DNA from: Bacillota bacterium
GTDB taxonomy: Bacteria > Bacillota > Clostridia > Oscillospirales > Acutalibacteraceae
DNA length: 64,000 nucleotides
Assembly: GCA_023390175.1 (NCBI GenBank)
Contig: JAEWDK010000015.1
Location: 293,155-357,154 of the forward strand
Reading direction: 5' to 3'
The notes beneath the pieces are model-generated. The model saw only the letters and a list, made by a program, of their open reading frames with translations. It had not been told where the DNA came from and did no database searches. Below, in pieces: positions 32,499-41,248 of the stretch; within the stretch, counting starts at the first letter, position 1, and each line of letters starts with the position of its first letter. The position numbers and the translations under genes were made by a program.

Positions 32499-33608
32499 AT
32501 GAAAGAAAAAAGAATAATCCTGGTTCTGCTTTCGTTTTTCCTCACTCTTTGCGCATGCAGTTCGCAAACGACGCCGTTTCCCCCCACTGCATCCTCCTCT
32601 TTGCCGCTATCGTCCTCCGCTGATTCGTCTTCGGAAACGATGTGGGAGGGTGCCTCCTCAATGACAAATTCGCAGGGAGGGGAAAGCAGCACGGCAGCGT
32701 CCGGCACGTCGCCTGAATCGGCTTCTTCCGGTGCAAAAACGGACAAATCCGCCTTCCCTTCTTCCGCGCAGGCCCCTGCTTCCCAACTGCTTGCGTCTTC
32801 TTCGCCCACTATAACACTGAATTCCTCCCTTCCCCCGGCAGCCCGCCCGAAAGCGACCGCGAAACCCATGCCCGCAGTCACGGCGAAAATGCCGCAGGCT
32901 TCCGGCACCAGCGTGTTTGCCCAGCAGGGCTGCACCCTTGATTTCAGCAATACTTCAGAAGGATACATCATGATGAAGTACAGCGGTTCATCGGCAATCA
33001 AGGTGCTGGTCTATTTCAACGGCGGATCAAATTATTATCAGTACAGTATTTCGGGGAACGGCAGTTACGTTACACTTCCGCTGCAGAGCGGAAGCGGCTC
33101 ATACCGTGTCCGTTTTATGGAGAATATTTCGGGCAACAGTTATGCGGAGCTGTGTTCCACGGAGCTGAGCGCTTCGGTCAAAGGTTATGGCCACCTGCTT
33201 TATCCAAACCAGTACGCATCGTACACCCGTTCTTCCGCCGCCGTCGCCAAGGCGAAAAGCCTTTGCGCAAACGCAACAAGCAATGCCCAAAAAGTCGATC
33301 TTATTTATCGGTATGTAACATCGAATATAAAATATGATTATTCAAAAGCAAGCAACATCCGGGCCGGGTACTTGCCCAATGTGGACAATACGCTTTCCAT
33401 AAAAAAGGGAATCTGCTTCGATTACGCTGCCTTGATGGTTGCAATGTGCCGTTCACAGGGAATCCCGACCAAGCTGGTTATCGGCAACACAAGTGTGGGG
33501 TACCATGCGTGGAATGAAATTTATACAGGCAGCTGGAAGCGTTACGACGCTACCTTTGCCGCAGCGGGACAGACCGCCGGAATCTATACGCCTCAAAAAT
33601 ACTATTAG
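32499..33608 (+). CDS. Lipoprotein with transglutaminase-like (papain-fold) domain
   Basis: A 369-residue protein: lipoprotein signal with lipidated Cys20 (LCAC), a Ser/Ala/Pro-rich low-complexity stalk (about 22-130), a beta-rich domain (about 140-225), and a transglutaminase-core domain with the Cys-His-Asp triad Cys306 (KKGICFDYAALM), His336 (YHAWNEI) and Asp350 (YDATF). Such domains cross-link or cleave proteins at the cell surface. AGGAGGAG precedes the ATG. The pilus-like operon starts 38 bp later, so it may process or anchor pilus components. Confidence 0.85.
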   Translation: MKEKRIILVLLSFFLTLCACSSQTTPFPPTASSSLPLSSSADSSSETMWEGASSMTNSQGGESSTAASGTSPESASSGAKTDKSAFPSSAQAPASQLLASSSPTITLNSSLPPAARPKATAKPMPAVTAKMPQASGTSVFAQQGCTLDFSNTSEGYIMMKYSGSSAIKVLVYFNGGSNYYQYSISGNGSYVTLPLQSGSGSYRVRFMENISGNSYAELCSTELSASVKGYGHLLYPNQYASYTRSSAAVAKAKSLCANATSNAQKVDLIYRYVTSNIKYDYSKASNIRAGYLPNVDNTLSIKKGICFDYAALMVAMCRSQGIPTKLVIGNTSVGYHAWNEIYTGSWKRYDATFAAAGQTAGIYTPQKYY

Positions 33609-33646
33609 CCAAAAACATCCGCATTAAGCGGAACGGAGGACGAGCT

Positions 33647-34717
33647 ATGAGTGAGAAGAAAAATAAGGATACGGGAAAAATTCATCCGCTTTCCTCGGGT
33701 GATATTTCCCTGTTTTGTTCCCAGGTCTGCATGGTGCTGCGTGCGGCAATCCCTCTTCCGGAGGGAATCGCCGCAATCGGTGAAAATATTGAAAGTGAAA
33801 GCGGCAGCGAGCTTATCCGCCGGATTCAGGCAAATTTGGAACAGAACGGTTCGCTGTCCCACGCCCTGAAAAGTACCGGCGCCTTCCCGGAATACATGAT
33901 TAACATGGTTCATATCGGTGAAAAGGCCGGCAAGCTCGACGACGTTATGGAGGCGCTTTCGCTTTATTATGAGCGGGAGGATCAGCTTCGCGGCCGCGTG
34001 CGCAGCGCAATTTTGCACCCGTTGATCCTGACACTGATGATGGCGGCGGTGATTGCAATGCTGGTTGTCCGTGTGCTCCCGATTTTTAACGATGTGCTCC
34101 GCGACATGGGGAGCGATATATCCTCCACTTCCGCCGGAATTTTACAGGCCGGAACAATGATCGGGCAGATTGCCTTCGTTGTGATTGCACTGCTGGCTGT
34201 TTTGCTGGCGGCAACGTTGATTATCGGCAAAACCGAAGCCGGTTCCAGCTGGCTGGCAGCGATTTTAGCCCGCTTCGGGCCGACCCGCCGCCTTGCGGAT
34301 AAAATTGATTCGGCGCGTTTTGCTTCCGTTATGTCCATGATGCTTTCCAGCGGCTACGATACTTCCGAGGCACTGGAGCTTATTCCGGGTATTATTACCG
34401 GCCGCAGGATGATTGATAAAATTGACCGGTGCCGAAAAGCGGTAGCCGACGGAAAGCCCTTCCCGACCGCGCTGGAGCAGGCGCAGCTGTTCCCCGGGAT
34501 TTACGGCAGTATGGTGCGCGTTGGCACAAAGACCGGCAACCTTGACACTGTAATGAAAAAACTTGCAGAGCGGTACAGCGGGGATGTGGATGAGTCCGTC
34601 AATAAAGCGGTAGCTTTGATTCAGCCCGCAATGGTGGCTGTGCTTTCCATCATCATCGGGGCGATTCTGCTTTCCATCATGCTCCCTCTTATGGGCATTA
34701 TGTCGTCCATTGGCTGA
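33647..34717 (+). CDS. pilC: Type IV pilus/type II secretion inner-membrane platform protein (PilC/GspF)
   Basis: A 356-residue platform protein with two T2SSF domains (about 20-140 and 220-345) and three membrane segments (about 120-150, 170-195, 325-350). Recognisable pieces include ALKSTGAFPEYMINMVHIGEKAGKLDDVM-type helices and the matching GIYGSMVRVGTKTGNLDTVM in the second half. It couples the cytoplasmic ATPase to the growing or retracting pilus. GGAGGACGAGC precedes the ATG. It heads the six-gene pilus cluster. Confidence 0.9.
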   Translation: MSEKKNKDTGKIHPLSSGDISLFCSQVCMVLRAAIPLPEGIAAIGENIESESGSELIRRIQANLEQNGSLSHALKSTGAFPEYMINMVHIGEKAGKLDDVMEALSLYYEREDQLRGRVRSAILHPLILTLMMAAVIAMLVVRVLPIFNDVLRDMGSDISSTSAGILQAGTMIGQIAFVVIALLAVLLAATLIIGKTEAGSSWLAAILARFGPTRRLADKIDSARFASVMSMMLSSGYDTSEALELIPGIITGRRMIDKIDRCRKAVADGKPFPTALEQAQLFPGIYGSMVRVGTKTGNLDTVMKKLAERYSGDVDESVNKAVALIQPAMVAVLSIIIGAILLSIMLPLMGIMSSIG

Positions 34718-34720
34718 GCT

Positions 34721-35086
34721 TTGGCGAAAGAAAGTGGTGGTGTCTTGAAACTTTATAAAACAAGATTTTCAAACCGGGGCCCGGTCATTGCCGTTCTGAT
34801 TTTTATTGCCGTTATTGTTCTGTTCCGGTACGGTTTTAACAGTGTTTCCGGCAAAAACAGCACTGAAAACCTAAATGTAACGCAAACTGCGATTCACAAA
34901 GCCATTGTGAACTGTTATGCGATTGAGGGCGTTTATCCTCCTGACATAAAATATCTTGAAGACCATTACGGCGTGACCATTAACCACAGCAAATATATTG
35001 TCAGCTATGAACTGGCCGGTTCCAATGTAATGCCTTCCGTGGAAGTGCAGGAAAAAGGCGGCGGGCAGCAGGAGGAACAGCAATGA
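34721..35086 (+). CDS. Small membrane protein in pilus operon (pilin-like)
   Basis: A 121-residue protein with one N-terminal membrane helix (about 20-38), a helical stretch beginning VTQTAIHKAIVNCYAIEGVYPPDIKYLEDHYG, which is typical of type II pseudopilins, and a Gln/Glu-rich tail. No clear prepilin peptidase site (G-F-x4-E) is visible. The start could be TTG 34721 or TTG 34745; neither has a strong ribosome site, so translation may be coupled to pilC 3 bases upstream. It overlaps the next gene by 4 bases. Confidence 0.7.
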   Translation: MAKESGGVLKLYKTRFSNRGPVIAVLIFIAVIVLFRYGFNSVSGKNSTENLNVTQTAIHKAIVNCYAIEGVYPPDIKYLEDHYGVTINHSKYIVSYELAGSNVMPSVEVQEKGGGQQEEQQ

Positions 35087-35565
35087 ACGAAAGAAATTCG
35101 AATTCGGTCAACACCGTGTTTATCCTTATCGTTTTCAGCCTTTTCGCGGTTTCTTCCCTGTTCCTTGTTTTGATCGGCGCGAATGTTTACAAGGGCATTG
35201 TTACCGATATGGACGCCAACAACAAGATGCGCGCCAGTCTTTCGTACGTGGCAAACAAGGTTCACGCTGCCGGAACCAACGCAGTGGAGCTGCGGACCGT
35301 TGACGGCCAAAAGGCGCTGGTGCTGTCCTCCGACATGAACGGCAACGCTTACAAAACTTATATTTATGAATACAACGGGAATCTTATGGAACTTCTCACC
35401 CGTGCAGAAAACGGTTTTCAGGTGGGTGCCGGGGATAAAATCACCCAGGTTTCGGACTTTTCCATGACAGAAAGCAGCAATGAGCTGACCCTTTCCGTAA
35501 ACGGGAAGGGAAATCGCAGGCTTACGATGAACCTCTGTCTGACGGAAGGCGGGGGAACGCAATGA
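35083..35565 (+). CDS. DUF4860-like pilus-associated membrane protein
   Basis: A 160-residue protein with an N-terminal hydrophobic helix (TVFILIVFSLFAVSSLFLVLIGANVY) and a beta-rich outer domain, resembling DUF4860 proteins found in clostridial pilus clusters. The ATG overlaps the previous stop and its stop overlaps the next ATG (ATGA), showing tight coupling. Probably a minor pilin-like subunit. Confidence 0.72.
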   Translation: MNERNSNSVNTVFILIVFSLFAVSSLFLVLIGANVYKGIVTDMDANNKMRASLSYVANKVHAAGTNAVELRTVDGQKALVLSSDMNGNAYKTYIYEYNGNLMELLTRAENGFQVGAGDKITQVSDFSMTESSNELTLSVNGKGNRRLTMNLCLTEGGGTQ

Positions 35566-36014
35566 AACACAGTCAAAACAGCGTTAACAGCTTTTTCGTA
35601 GAAATCATCATTGTCATCCTGTTTTTTACCATTTCCGTTTCGGTTACGCTCCAGCTTTTTGTGGCGGCGAATAACCGCGCGCAGCAAAGCAGCGACCTGA
35701 GCACCGCCGTTGTGAAGTCGGAAGATATTGCCGAACAGGTGAACGGCCTTTCTTCTGCGGACGCAATTCCCAAGGTGCTAGAACGCGCCACACGCACCGT
35801 TTCCGGCGGCGTGGAACATTACCGTCTTGCATTTGACAGGCAGTGGAACGAAGTACAGTCCGACCCGCGTTATGTAATCGACATTGCGCTGAATAAAACT
35901 CTTTCAGCGGGCGGCACACTGGTCAATACCGACATTACCGTTACCAACACAACGGGCGGGGAAAAACCCGTCTATACGTTAAACTCCGCAAAATATCTGC
36001 CGAAATCATCCTGA
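35562..36014 (+). CDS. Pilin-like membrane protein
   Basis: A 150-residue protein with a hydrophobic N-terminal helix (FFVEIIIVILFFTISVSVTLQLF) containing a Glu near position 14, as in pilins, followed by helix and strand segments. It overlaps the previous gene by 4 bases. Likely a minor pseudopilin; no named family recognised. Confidence 0.7.
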   Translation: MKHSQNSVNSFFVEIIIVILFFTISVSVTLQLFVAANNRAQQSSDLSTAVVKSEDIAEQVNGLSSADAIPKVLERATRTVSGGVEHYRLAFDRQWNEVQSDPRYVIDIALNKTLSAGGTLVNTDITVTNTTGGEKPVYTLNSAKYLPKSS

Positions 36015-36043
36015 GCGGTTTGCGGCTGAAAGAGAGGGATTGC

Positions 36044-36523
36044 ATGAAACGGAAAAGCGCTTTTTCACCGGGGGTCGGCGCGTCGTCGATTCTTATGATT
36101 TTTGTTGTGCTCTGTCTGACTACTTTTGGCGTGCTTTCTTATGTTACCGCGAATGCCGACCAAAAGATTTCTGCCAAAAACGCAGAGTCGGCGAAAAACT
36201 ATTACAAGGCTTACGCGTCCGTGCAGTCAAAGCTTCAGCGGATTGATTCCGCCCTGCTCGCCGCCAAAACAGATTCCGACGCAGAAACGGCGTTGTCCTC
36301 TGTTGACGGCGTAACCATTGCGAAAACCGGCGCCAATAAAACACAGGCCTCTTTTTCGGAGCAGGTGGATGCAAACCGAAAAATATCGGTCGTTCTGACC
36401 ATAAATCCGCACGGCAGCACGCCGCGGTATCAGATTGCGGAACAAAAGCTCATCAGTACTGCGGAAGAACAGGACGCGGGCGATGAAACGCTTCCGCTTT
36501 GGCAAGGAAGCAGTGCCCCATAA
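36044..36523 (+). CDS. Pilin-like membrane protein
   Basis: A 159-residue protein with one N-terminal membrane helix (SSILMIFVVLCLTTFGVLSYVT) followed by a long helix (AESAKNYYKAYASVQSKLQ) and a small beta domain. ATG 36044 is chosen because AGAGAGGG lies 7 bases upstream; an in-frame TTG at 36020 lacks one. It is the fourth small helix-anchored protein in the operon. Confidence 0.7.
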   Translation: MKRKSAFSPGVGASSILMIFVVLCLTTFGVLSYVTANADQKISAKNAESAKNYYKAYASVQSKLQRIDSALLAAKTDSDAETALSSVDGVTIAKTGANKTQASFSEQVDANRKISVVLTINPHGSTPRYQIAEQKLISTAEEQDAGDETLPLWQGSSAP

Positions 36524-36554
36524 TCAGGAGAATAAAGGGAGAATTACGATTTCT

Positions 36555-37634
36555 ATGGAAATTGACATTCTAAAGATATTGCAGACCGCAGTGTCGCAAA
36601 ATGTATCGGATATTCTTATTATTTCAGGCTGTCCGCTTTCCTACAAAATAAATGACCGAATTCTGCCCGTGGAAGAGGAAGCGCTCTGCAGCTACAGGCT
36701 GAAACCGGACGATACCAAAAATGTAATCGAAAAAATTTATGCGTTGAGCCGCAACAGGGACATCGGGCCGTTCATAGCAAGCGGCGACGATGATTTTTCC
36801 TTTTCCATCGAGGGTCTGGGGCGTTTCCGCTGCAACGCGTACATGCAGCGCGGTTCCATGGCAGCGGTGCTGCGCGTGCTCGGTTTTGCAATGCCCGATC
36901 CTTCCGCGCTCCACATTCCTGAAACAGTCATGAATCTGTGCAGGTACAAAAAGGGAATGGTGCTGATTACCGGTTCCGCGGGCAGTGGCAAGTCCACCAC
37001 GCTCGCCTGCCTCATCGACCATATCAACCACACGCGCAACAACCATATTATTACGATTGAAGACCCGATCGAATATCTTCACAGGCACGACAAAAGCATT
37101 GTCAGCCAGCGTGAGGTGGAAAATGACACACGCGGCTATGTTCAGGCGCTGCGCGCCGCGCTGCGGCAGGCCCCCGACGTGATTCTGCTCGGTGAAATGC
37201 GCGATTATGAAGCGATTTCCACTGCAATGACCGCGGCGGAAACAGGCCAGCTCGTGTTCTCCACGCTGCACACCATCGGTGCTGCAAATACCATTGACCG
37301 CATCATCGACGTATTCCCGTCCAGCCAGCAGCAACAAATCCGCGTACAGCTTTCCATGGTGCTTCAGGCCGTAATTTCACAGCAGTTAATTCCGGCTCTG
37401 GACGGTTCGCTGCTTCCTGCGTTTGAAATCATGCTCGTCAATTCCGCGATTCGCAATATGATCCGTGAATCGAAGGTACATCAGATTGACAACGCGATTT
37501 TTTCCGGCGCCGGCGACGGTATGATCTCCATGGATACCAGCCTGTATAACCTGTATCATGACGGGAAAATATCCAAAGAAAGCGCACTGATTTACGCGGC
37601 CAACCCCGACAGCCTGATTAAAAAGCTGAATTAA
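36555..37634 (+). CDS. pilT: PilT-type type IV pilus ATPase
   Basis: A 359-residue secretion ATPase with Walker A GSAGSGKST (140-148), Asp box TIEDPIEYLH, Walker B DVILLGEMRD and His box TGQLVFSTLHT. Length and the AIRNMIRESKVHQI C-terminal region fit PilT, which powers pilus retraction. ATG 36555 starts the typical PilT N-terminus; AAGGGAG lies upstream at a long spacing. It is the only ATPase in the operon: no PilB-type assembly ATPase is seen. Confidence 0.9.
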   Translation: MEIDILKILQTAVSQNVSDILIISGCPLSYKINDRILPVEEEALCSYRLKPDDTKNVIEKIYALSRNRDIGPFIASGDDDFSFSIEGLGRFRCNAYMQRGSMAAVLRVLGFAMPDPSALHIPETVMNLCRYKKGMVLITGSAGSGKSTTLACLIDHINHTRNNHIITIEDPIEYLHRHDKSIVSQREVENDTRGYVQALRAALRQAPDVILLGEMRDYEAISTAMTAAETGQLVFSTLHTIGAANTIDRIIDVFPSSQQQQIRVQLSMVLQAVISQQLIPALDGSLLPAFEIMLVNSAIRNMIRESKVHQIDNAIFSGAGDGMISMDTSLYNLYHDGKISKESALIYAANPDSLIKKLN

Positions 37635-37745
37635 GCGGCAAAGGGCGTTGATCCCTTGGCGGGCGGGACATCCGCTTCGCCCGGGAATACAAAATCCCTA
37701 TCCGTTTGGGTTGAAAATACAATAAAATATCAATGCATAAACGTA

Positions 37746-37791
37746 AGCGACTGCACAAAAATCGTTCTGAATCGATTTTTGTGCAGTCGCT
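37746..37791 (+). terminator. Strong terminator after the pilus operon
   Basis: Perfect 19-bp stem starting AGCGACTGCACAAAAATCG with an 8-base loop and a T-rich tail, 112 bp after pilT. The AT-rich 60 bp that follow lead into the next promoter. Confidence 0.9.
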
Positions 37792-37851
37792 TTATTCTTT
37801 TCTGATAACATATAAAATATAGTTACCAAAAATTAACTTTCTTGTGTTTTT

Positions 37852-37870
37852 GTGACTGGCATGTGACTGG
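37852..37870. promoter_or_regulatory. Direct repeat GTGACTGG x2 upstream of the wall protein
   Basis: GTGACTGG occurs at 37852-37859 and 37863-37870, spaced 11 bp start to start (one helical turn), just before a GATATAT -10-like element and about 55 bp before the ATG. Possible activator site. Confidence 0.35.
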
Positions 37871-37924
37871 GGTGATATATGATGATGTCATAAAGAGTAA
37901 ATATCTTATAAAGGAGATGTTTTT

Positions 37925-40894
37925 ATGAAAAAGAAAATTCAATTAAAATTAACGAGCATAATATTATCGTTCGCTTTATTATTTACATTTTCCGTCCCGG
38001 CATTTGCGGCCGCGACACCATCAAACTATAAACAAATAACAGACAAAGATTCGGAATGGAAAGTATCTACAGATGGATCTAAGCTTTATATTGGTATTGA
38101 CAACTATGATGTTGTAGCAGTCAAACAATCAACAAGTCTAATAATATGGACAGAGAATGTACTAAGTAGTAGTGATCAGTTTACTATTTATACTCAAATT
38201 CACAGTATTAATAGTTTAGGTGCAAACAGCGTTGATTATAATAGTGTACACTTTTTTTACGGCTATAAAAGTATAGATTTAAACTCTACTGAAAATAATT
38301 TAGGAATTTATTCGGTTATAAGAGATGCATCTGGTAATGAGTATTTCTACGCGGATAAAGTAGATGGCGAATATAAAGTCAGCCACTTTATTGTTGGAAC
38401 AGGTATGTCCCCCACACCAACCCCTGTTTTACAGGCTATTAAGGCAACAAAAATGATCACCGTCCACGGTACGGCACCGGCAGCGAACCCGACCTTTGGG
38501 TTTACGCTGAAAGACGGGGCCAATACCGTCGGTGCAGCTTCCATTAGCGCGGCTGGCGAAGTCGCTTTTAGTCTTACGAATTTTACGTTTCCGACCGGTT
38601 CGGATACAAAAACCCTCACGATGGCTGAAACACCGGATCCAAGTGCAGCCAACTGGGCTTACGACGGTGCAAGCTATACAGTAACCGTTCATTCTGACGG
38701 AACGGTCAGCTATTCAAACAGCAGTGGGACTCCGATAGCTGGTTTACCAATCTTCACGAACACCTACACCGCACCGGTAACCCCTGTTTTACAGGCTATT
38801 AAGGCAACAAAAGTGATTACCGTCCATGGTACGGCACCGGCAGCGAACCCAACCTTCCACTTTACGCTGAAAGACGAAGCCAATACCGTTGGTACAGCTT
38901 CCATTAATGCAGCAGGCTTAGTCAACTTTAGCCTTCCGGGTTTTGTACTTCCAGTCGGCTCGGATACAAGAGTCCTTACAATGGCTGAAACACCGGATCC
39001 AAGTGCAGCCAACTGGGCTTACGACAGCGCAAGCTATACAGTAACCGTTCATTCTGACGGAACGGTCAGCTATTCAAACAGCAACGGCCCAATCGGTGGT
39101 TTACCGACCTTCACAAACACCTACACTGCGCCGGTAACACCACCCCCTGTTTTACAGGCTATTAAGGCAACAAAAGTGATTAACGGTAATCCCGAAGTTA
39201 TTCCGACCTTTGGATTTACCCTGAAAGACGGAGCCAATGAAGTCGGCACAGCTTCGATCAACGCGGCAGGCACAGTCACCTTTAGTCTTCCGAGTTTTGT
39301 TCTTCCGACTTCAGGCACAAAAACCCTTACCATGGCTGAAACACCGGATCCAGGTGCTGCGAACTGGGCTTACGACAGTGCAAGCTATATAGTAACCATT
39401 GATTCTAACGGAACTGTCAGTTACGCAAAGAACGGTTCTTCACTGAATGGTGCTTTACCGACCTTTACGAACACCTACACCGCACCGGTAACACCACCCC
39501 CTGTTTTACAGGCTATTAAGGCAACAAAAGCGATTACGGTGGTTGGCGCGGCGTCGGCACCGAGCCAGACCTTTGGATTTACCCTGAAAGACGGAGACAA
39601 TGAAGTCGGTGCAGCTTCCATTAGCGCGGCAGGTGAAGTCACCTTTAACATGGTGCCGAGCTTTACTCTTCCGGCTTCGGGGACAAAAAACCTTACAATG
39701 ACCGAAGACCACAGTTCAGTTCCGGCCAACTGGACTTACGACAGCGCAAGCTATATAGTAACTATTGCTTCTGACGGTACGGTCAGTTACGCAAAGGACG
39801 GTTCTTCACTGAATGGTGCTTTACCGACCTTCACGAACACCTACACCGCACCGGTAACACCACCCCCTGTTTTACAGGCTATTAAGGCAACAAAAGCGAT
39901 TACGGTGGTTGGCGCAGCGTCGGCACCGAACCAGACCTTTGCGTTTACGCTGAAAGACGGAGCCAATGAAGTCGGCACAGCTTCCATTAGCGCGGCAGGC
40001 GAAGTCACCTTTAACATGGTGCCGAGCTTTGAGCTTCCGGCTTCGGGGACAAAAAACCTTACCATGGCTGAAACACCGGATCCAAGTGCTACGAACTGGA
40101 CTTACGACAGTGCAAGCTATACGGTAACCATTGCTTCTGACGGAACTGTCAGCTACGCAAACAGCAACGGTTCTCCGTTGAACGGTAGTTTGCCGACCTT
40201 CACAAACACCTACACCGCGCCGGGAACCCCTGTTTTACATGACATTAAGGCAACAAAAGCAATTACAGTAGTTGGCGCCGCATCGGCACCGAATCAGACC
40301 TTTGGGTTTACGCTGAAAGACGGAGCTAATGCAGTCGTCGGTACAGCTTCGATCAGTGCGGCAGGCGAATTCACCTTTAGTCTTCCGGATTTTACACTCC
40401 CAACCGGGTCAGATACAAAAATCCTTACGATGACCGAAGACCGCAGCGCAGTTCCGGCTAACTGGGCTTACGACAGTGCAAGCTATACAGTAACCGTTCA
40501 TTCTGACGGAGCCGTCAGCTACGCAAAGAACGGTTCTCCGCTGGACGGTTTACCGACCTTCACAAACACCTACACTGCGCCGACAGGCGGCACTAACAAT
40601 AACAACAATAACAACAACAATAACAACAACAACAATGGCGGAACCCCCACGCAAACAGTTCCTACCGTTCCGGAAACAATTCCTGACCCAACAGTACCGC
40701 TCGCCAACCCCGCAGTTCCGACAAAAGCGCCCCAGACGAGCGGAGAAACTATTCCAAATGAAAACACTCCCCTTGCTTCACCAAAGACAGGCGAAGCTCC
40801 CACCCCAATTTCCCTGTTTGTTTTGCTTGGCCTTGGGGGAATCGGTTTTGCAGTAAGTGAAATCCTGAAAAGAAGAAAAGTGTTAGATAAGTAA
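37925..40894 (+). CDS. Large sortase-anchored surface protein with six isopeptide-type repeats
   Basis: A 989-residue wall protein. Residues 1-30 are a signal peptide (cleaved after AFAAA). Residues about 31-166 are a unique domain. Six tandem repeats of 118-122 residues start at 167, 287, 408, 526, 648 and 769; each begins AIKATK and ends TFTNTYTAP, with conserved Lys, Glu and Asn placed as in Spy0128/FctA pilin domains that form internal Lys-Asn isopeptide bonds. A 14-Asn linker and a Pro/Thr stalk lead to a sorting signal: SPKTGE at 952-957, a hydrophobic span and KRRK. SPKTG is the motif used by some clostridial class B sortases. AAGGAGATG precedes the ATG. No sortase is encoded here. Confidence 0.9.
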   Translation: MKKKIQLKLTSIILSFALLFTFSVPAFAAATPSNYKQITDKDSEWKVSTDGSKLYIGIDNYDVVAVKQSTSLIIWTENVLSSSDQFTIYTQIHSINSLGANSVDYNSVHFFYGYKSIDLNSTENNLGIYSVIRDASGNEYFYADKVDGEYKVSHFIVGTGMSPTPTPVLQAIKATKMITVHGTAPAANPTFGFTLKDGANTVGAASISAAGEVAFSLTNFTFPTGSDTKTLTMAETPDPSAANWAYDGASYTVTVHSDGTVSYSNSSGTPIAGLPIFTNTYTAPVTPVLQAIKATKVITVHGTAPAANPTFHFTLKDEANTVGTASINAAGLVNFSLPGFVLPVGSDTRVLTMAETPDPSAANWAYDSASYTVTVHSDGTVSYSNSNGPIGGLPTFTNTYTAPVTPPPVLQAIKATKVINGNPEVIPTFGFTLKDGANEVGTASINAAGTVTFSLPSFVLPTSGTKTLTMAETPDPGAANWAYDSASYIVTIDSNGTVSYAKNGSSLNGALPTFTNTYTAPVTPPPVLQAIKATKAITVVGAASAPSQTFGFTLKDGDNEVGAASISAAGEVTFNMVPSFTLPASGTKNLTMTEDHSSVPANWTYDSASYIVTIASDGTVSYAKDGSSLNGALPTFTNTYTAPVTPPPVLQAIKATKAITVVGAASAPNQTFAFTLKDGANEVGTASISAAGEVTFNMVPSFELPASGTKNLTMAETPDPSATNWTYDSASYTVTIASDGTVSYANSNGSPLNGSLPTFTNTYTAPGTPVLHDIKATKAITVVGAASAPNQTFGFTLKDGANAVVGTASISAAGEFTFSLPDFTLPTGSDTKILTMTEDRSAVPANWAYDSASYTVTVHSDGAVSYAKNGSPLDGLPTFTNTYTAPTGGTNNNNNNNNNNNNNNGGTPTQTVPTVPETIPDPTVPLANPAVPTKAPQTSGETIPNENTPLASPKTGEAPTPISLFVLLGLGGIGFAVSEILKRRKVLDK
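38423..40582 (+). repeat. Six tandem DNA repeats of about 354-366 bp
   Basis: Units start at 38423, 38783, 39146, 39500, 39866 and 40229, each opening with CCTGTTTTACA. Long stretches are identical between units, including silent sites, which points to recent duplication and ongoing recombination. They encode the isopeptide-type domains of the wall protein. Confidence 0.92.
40594..40635 (+). repeat. AAC/AAT microsatellite (14 Asn codons)
   Basis: An uninterrupted run of AAC and AAT codons encoding 14 Asn residues between the repeat region and the Pro/Thr stalk. Length variation by slippage in steps of 3 would keep the frame. Confidence 0.9.
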
Positions 40895-40917
40895 GATACT
40901 GATAAATTTCATTTACT

Positions 40918-40946
40918 AGCCCCGCCCGGGAAATCCGGGCGGGGCT
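40918..40946 (+). terminator. Terminator after the wall protein gene
   Basis: Perfect 12-bp GC-rich stem AGCCCCGCCCGG with a GAAAT loop, followed by GGTTGTTTT. Confidence 0.85.
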
Positions 40947-40973
40947 GGTTGTTTTCCATAATGGAGACAAATC

Positions 40974-41120
40974 ATGTTAGTAAATGGGAAGAGTTTATTG
41001 GACTCCGGCGCATGCCCTCCCCCGTTAAAAAAATTCATCCGGTATAGCAGCCCGTTCAAGCTGAAATCTTATTTTACCGATATAGTTGACAAACGTAAAA
41101 CGAAGGATTACTATACATAG
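40974..41120 (+). CDS. Possible 48-aa small ORF (doubtful)
   Basis: ATG at 40974 follows TGGAGAC at a plausible distance and the frame stays open for 48 codons, giving a basic peptide (MLVNGKSLLDSG...). It overlaps the good promoter at 41086-41114 and has no recognisable family, so it may be chance. Confidence 0.2.
   Translation: MLVNGKSLLDSGACPPPLKKFIRYSSPFKLKSYFTDIVDKRKTKDYYT
41086..41114 (+). promoter_or_regulatory. Sigma-A-type promoter of the fumarate-reductase-like operon
   Basis: TTGACA (41086-41091) and TACTAT (41109-41114) are separated by exactly 17 bases, about 135 bp before the start at 41249. An AT-rich tract follows. Confidence 0.7.
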
Positions 41121-41248
41121 TATTAATATATATTATATATATTATCTTAAAATCTGAAAACAACGATACGAGCAAAAGCAGACTCTTCTTTTGGAACAGG
41201 TTGCCTGATACAGCACATGATCAAATATCACATGAAGGGGATTATGAA

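Noticed and set aside
38423..40582. Regular repeats considered as a CRISPR-like array
   Set aside because: Units of about 360 bp are in-frame protein repeats with no short repeat-spacer alternation.
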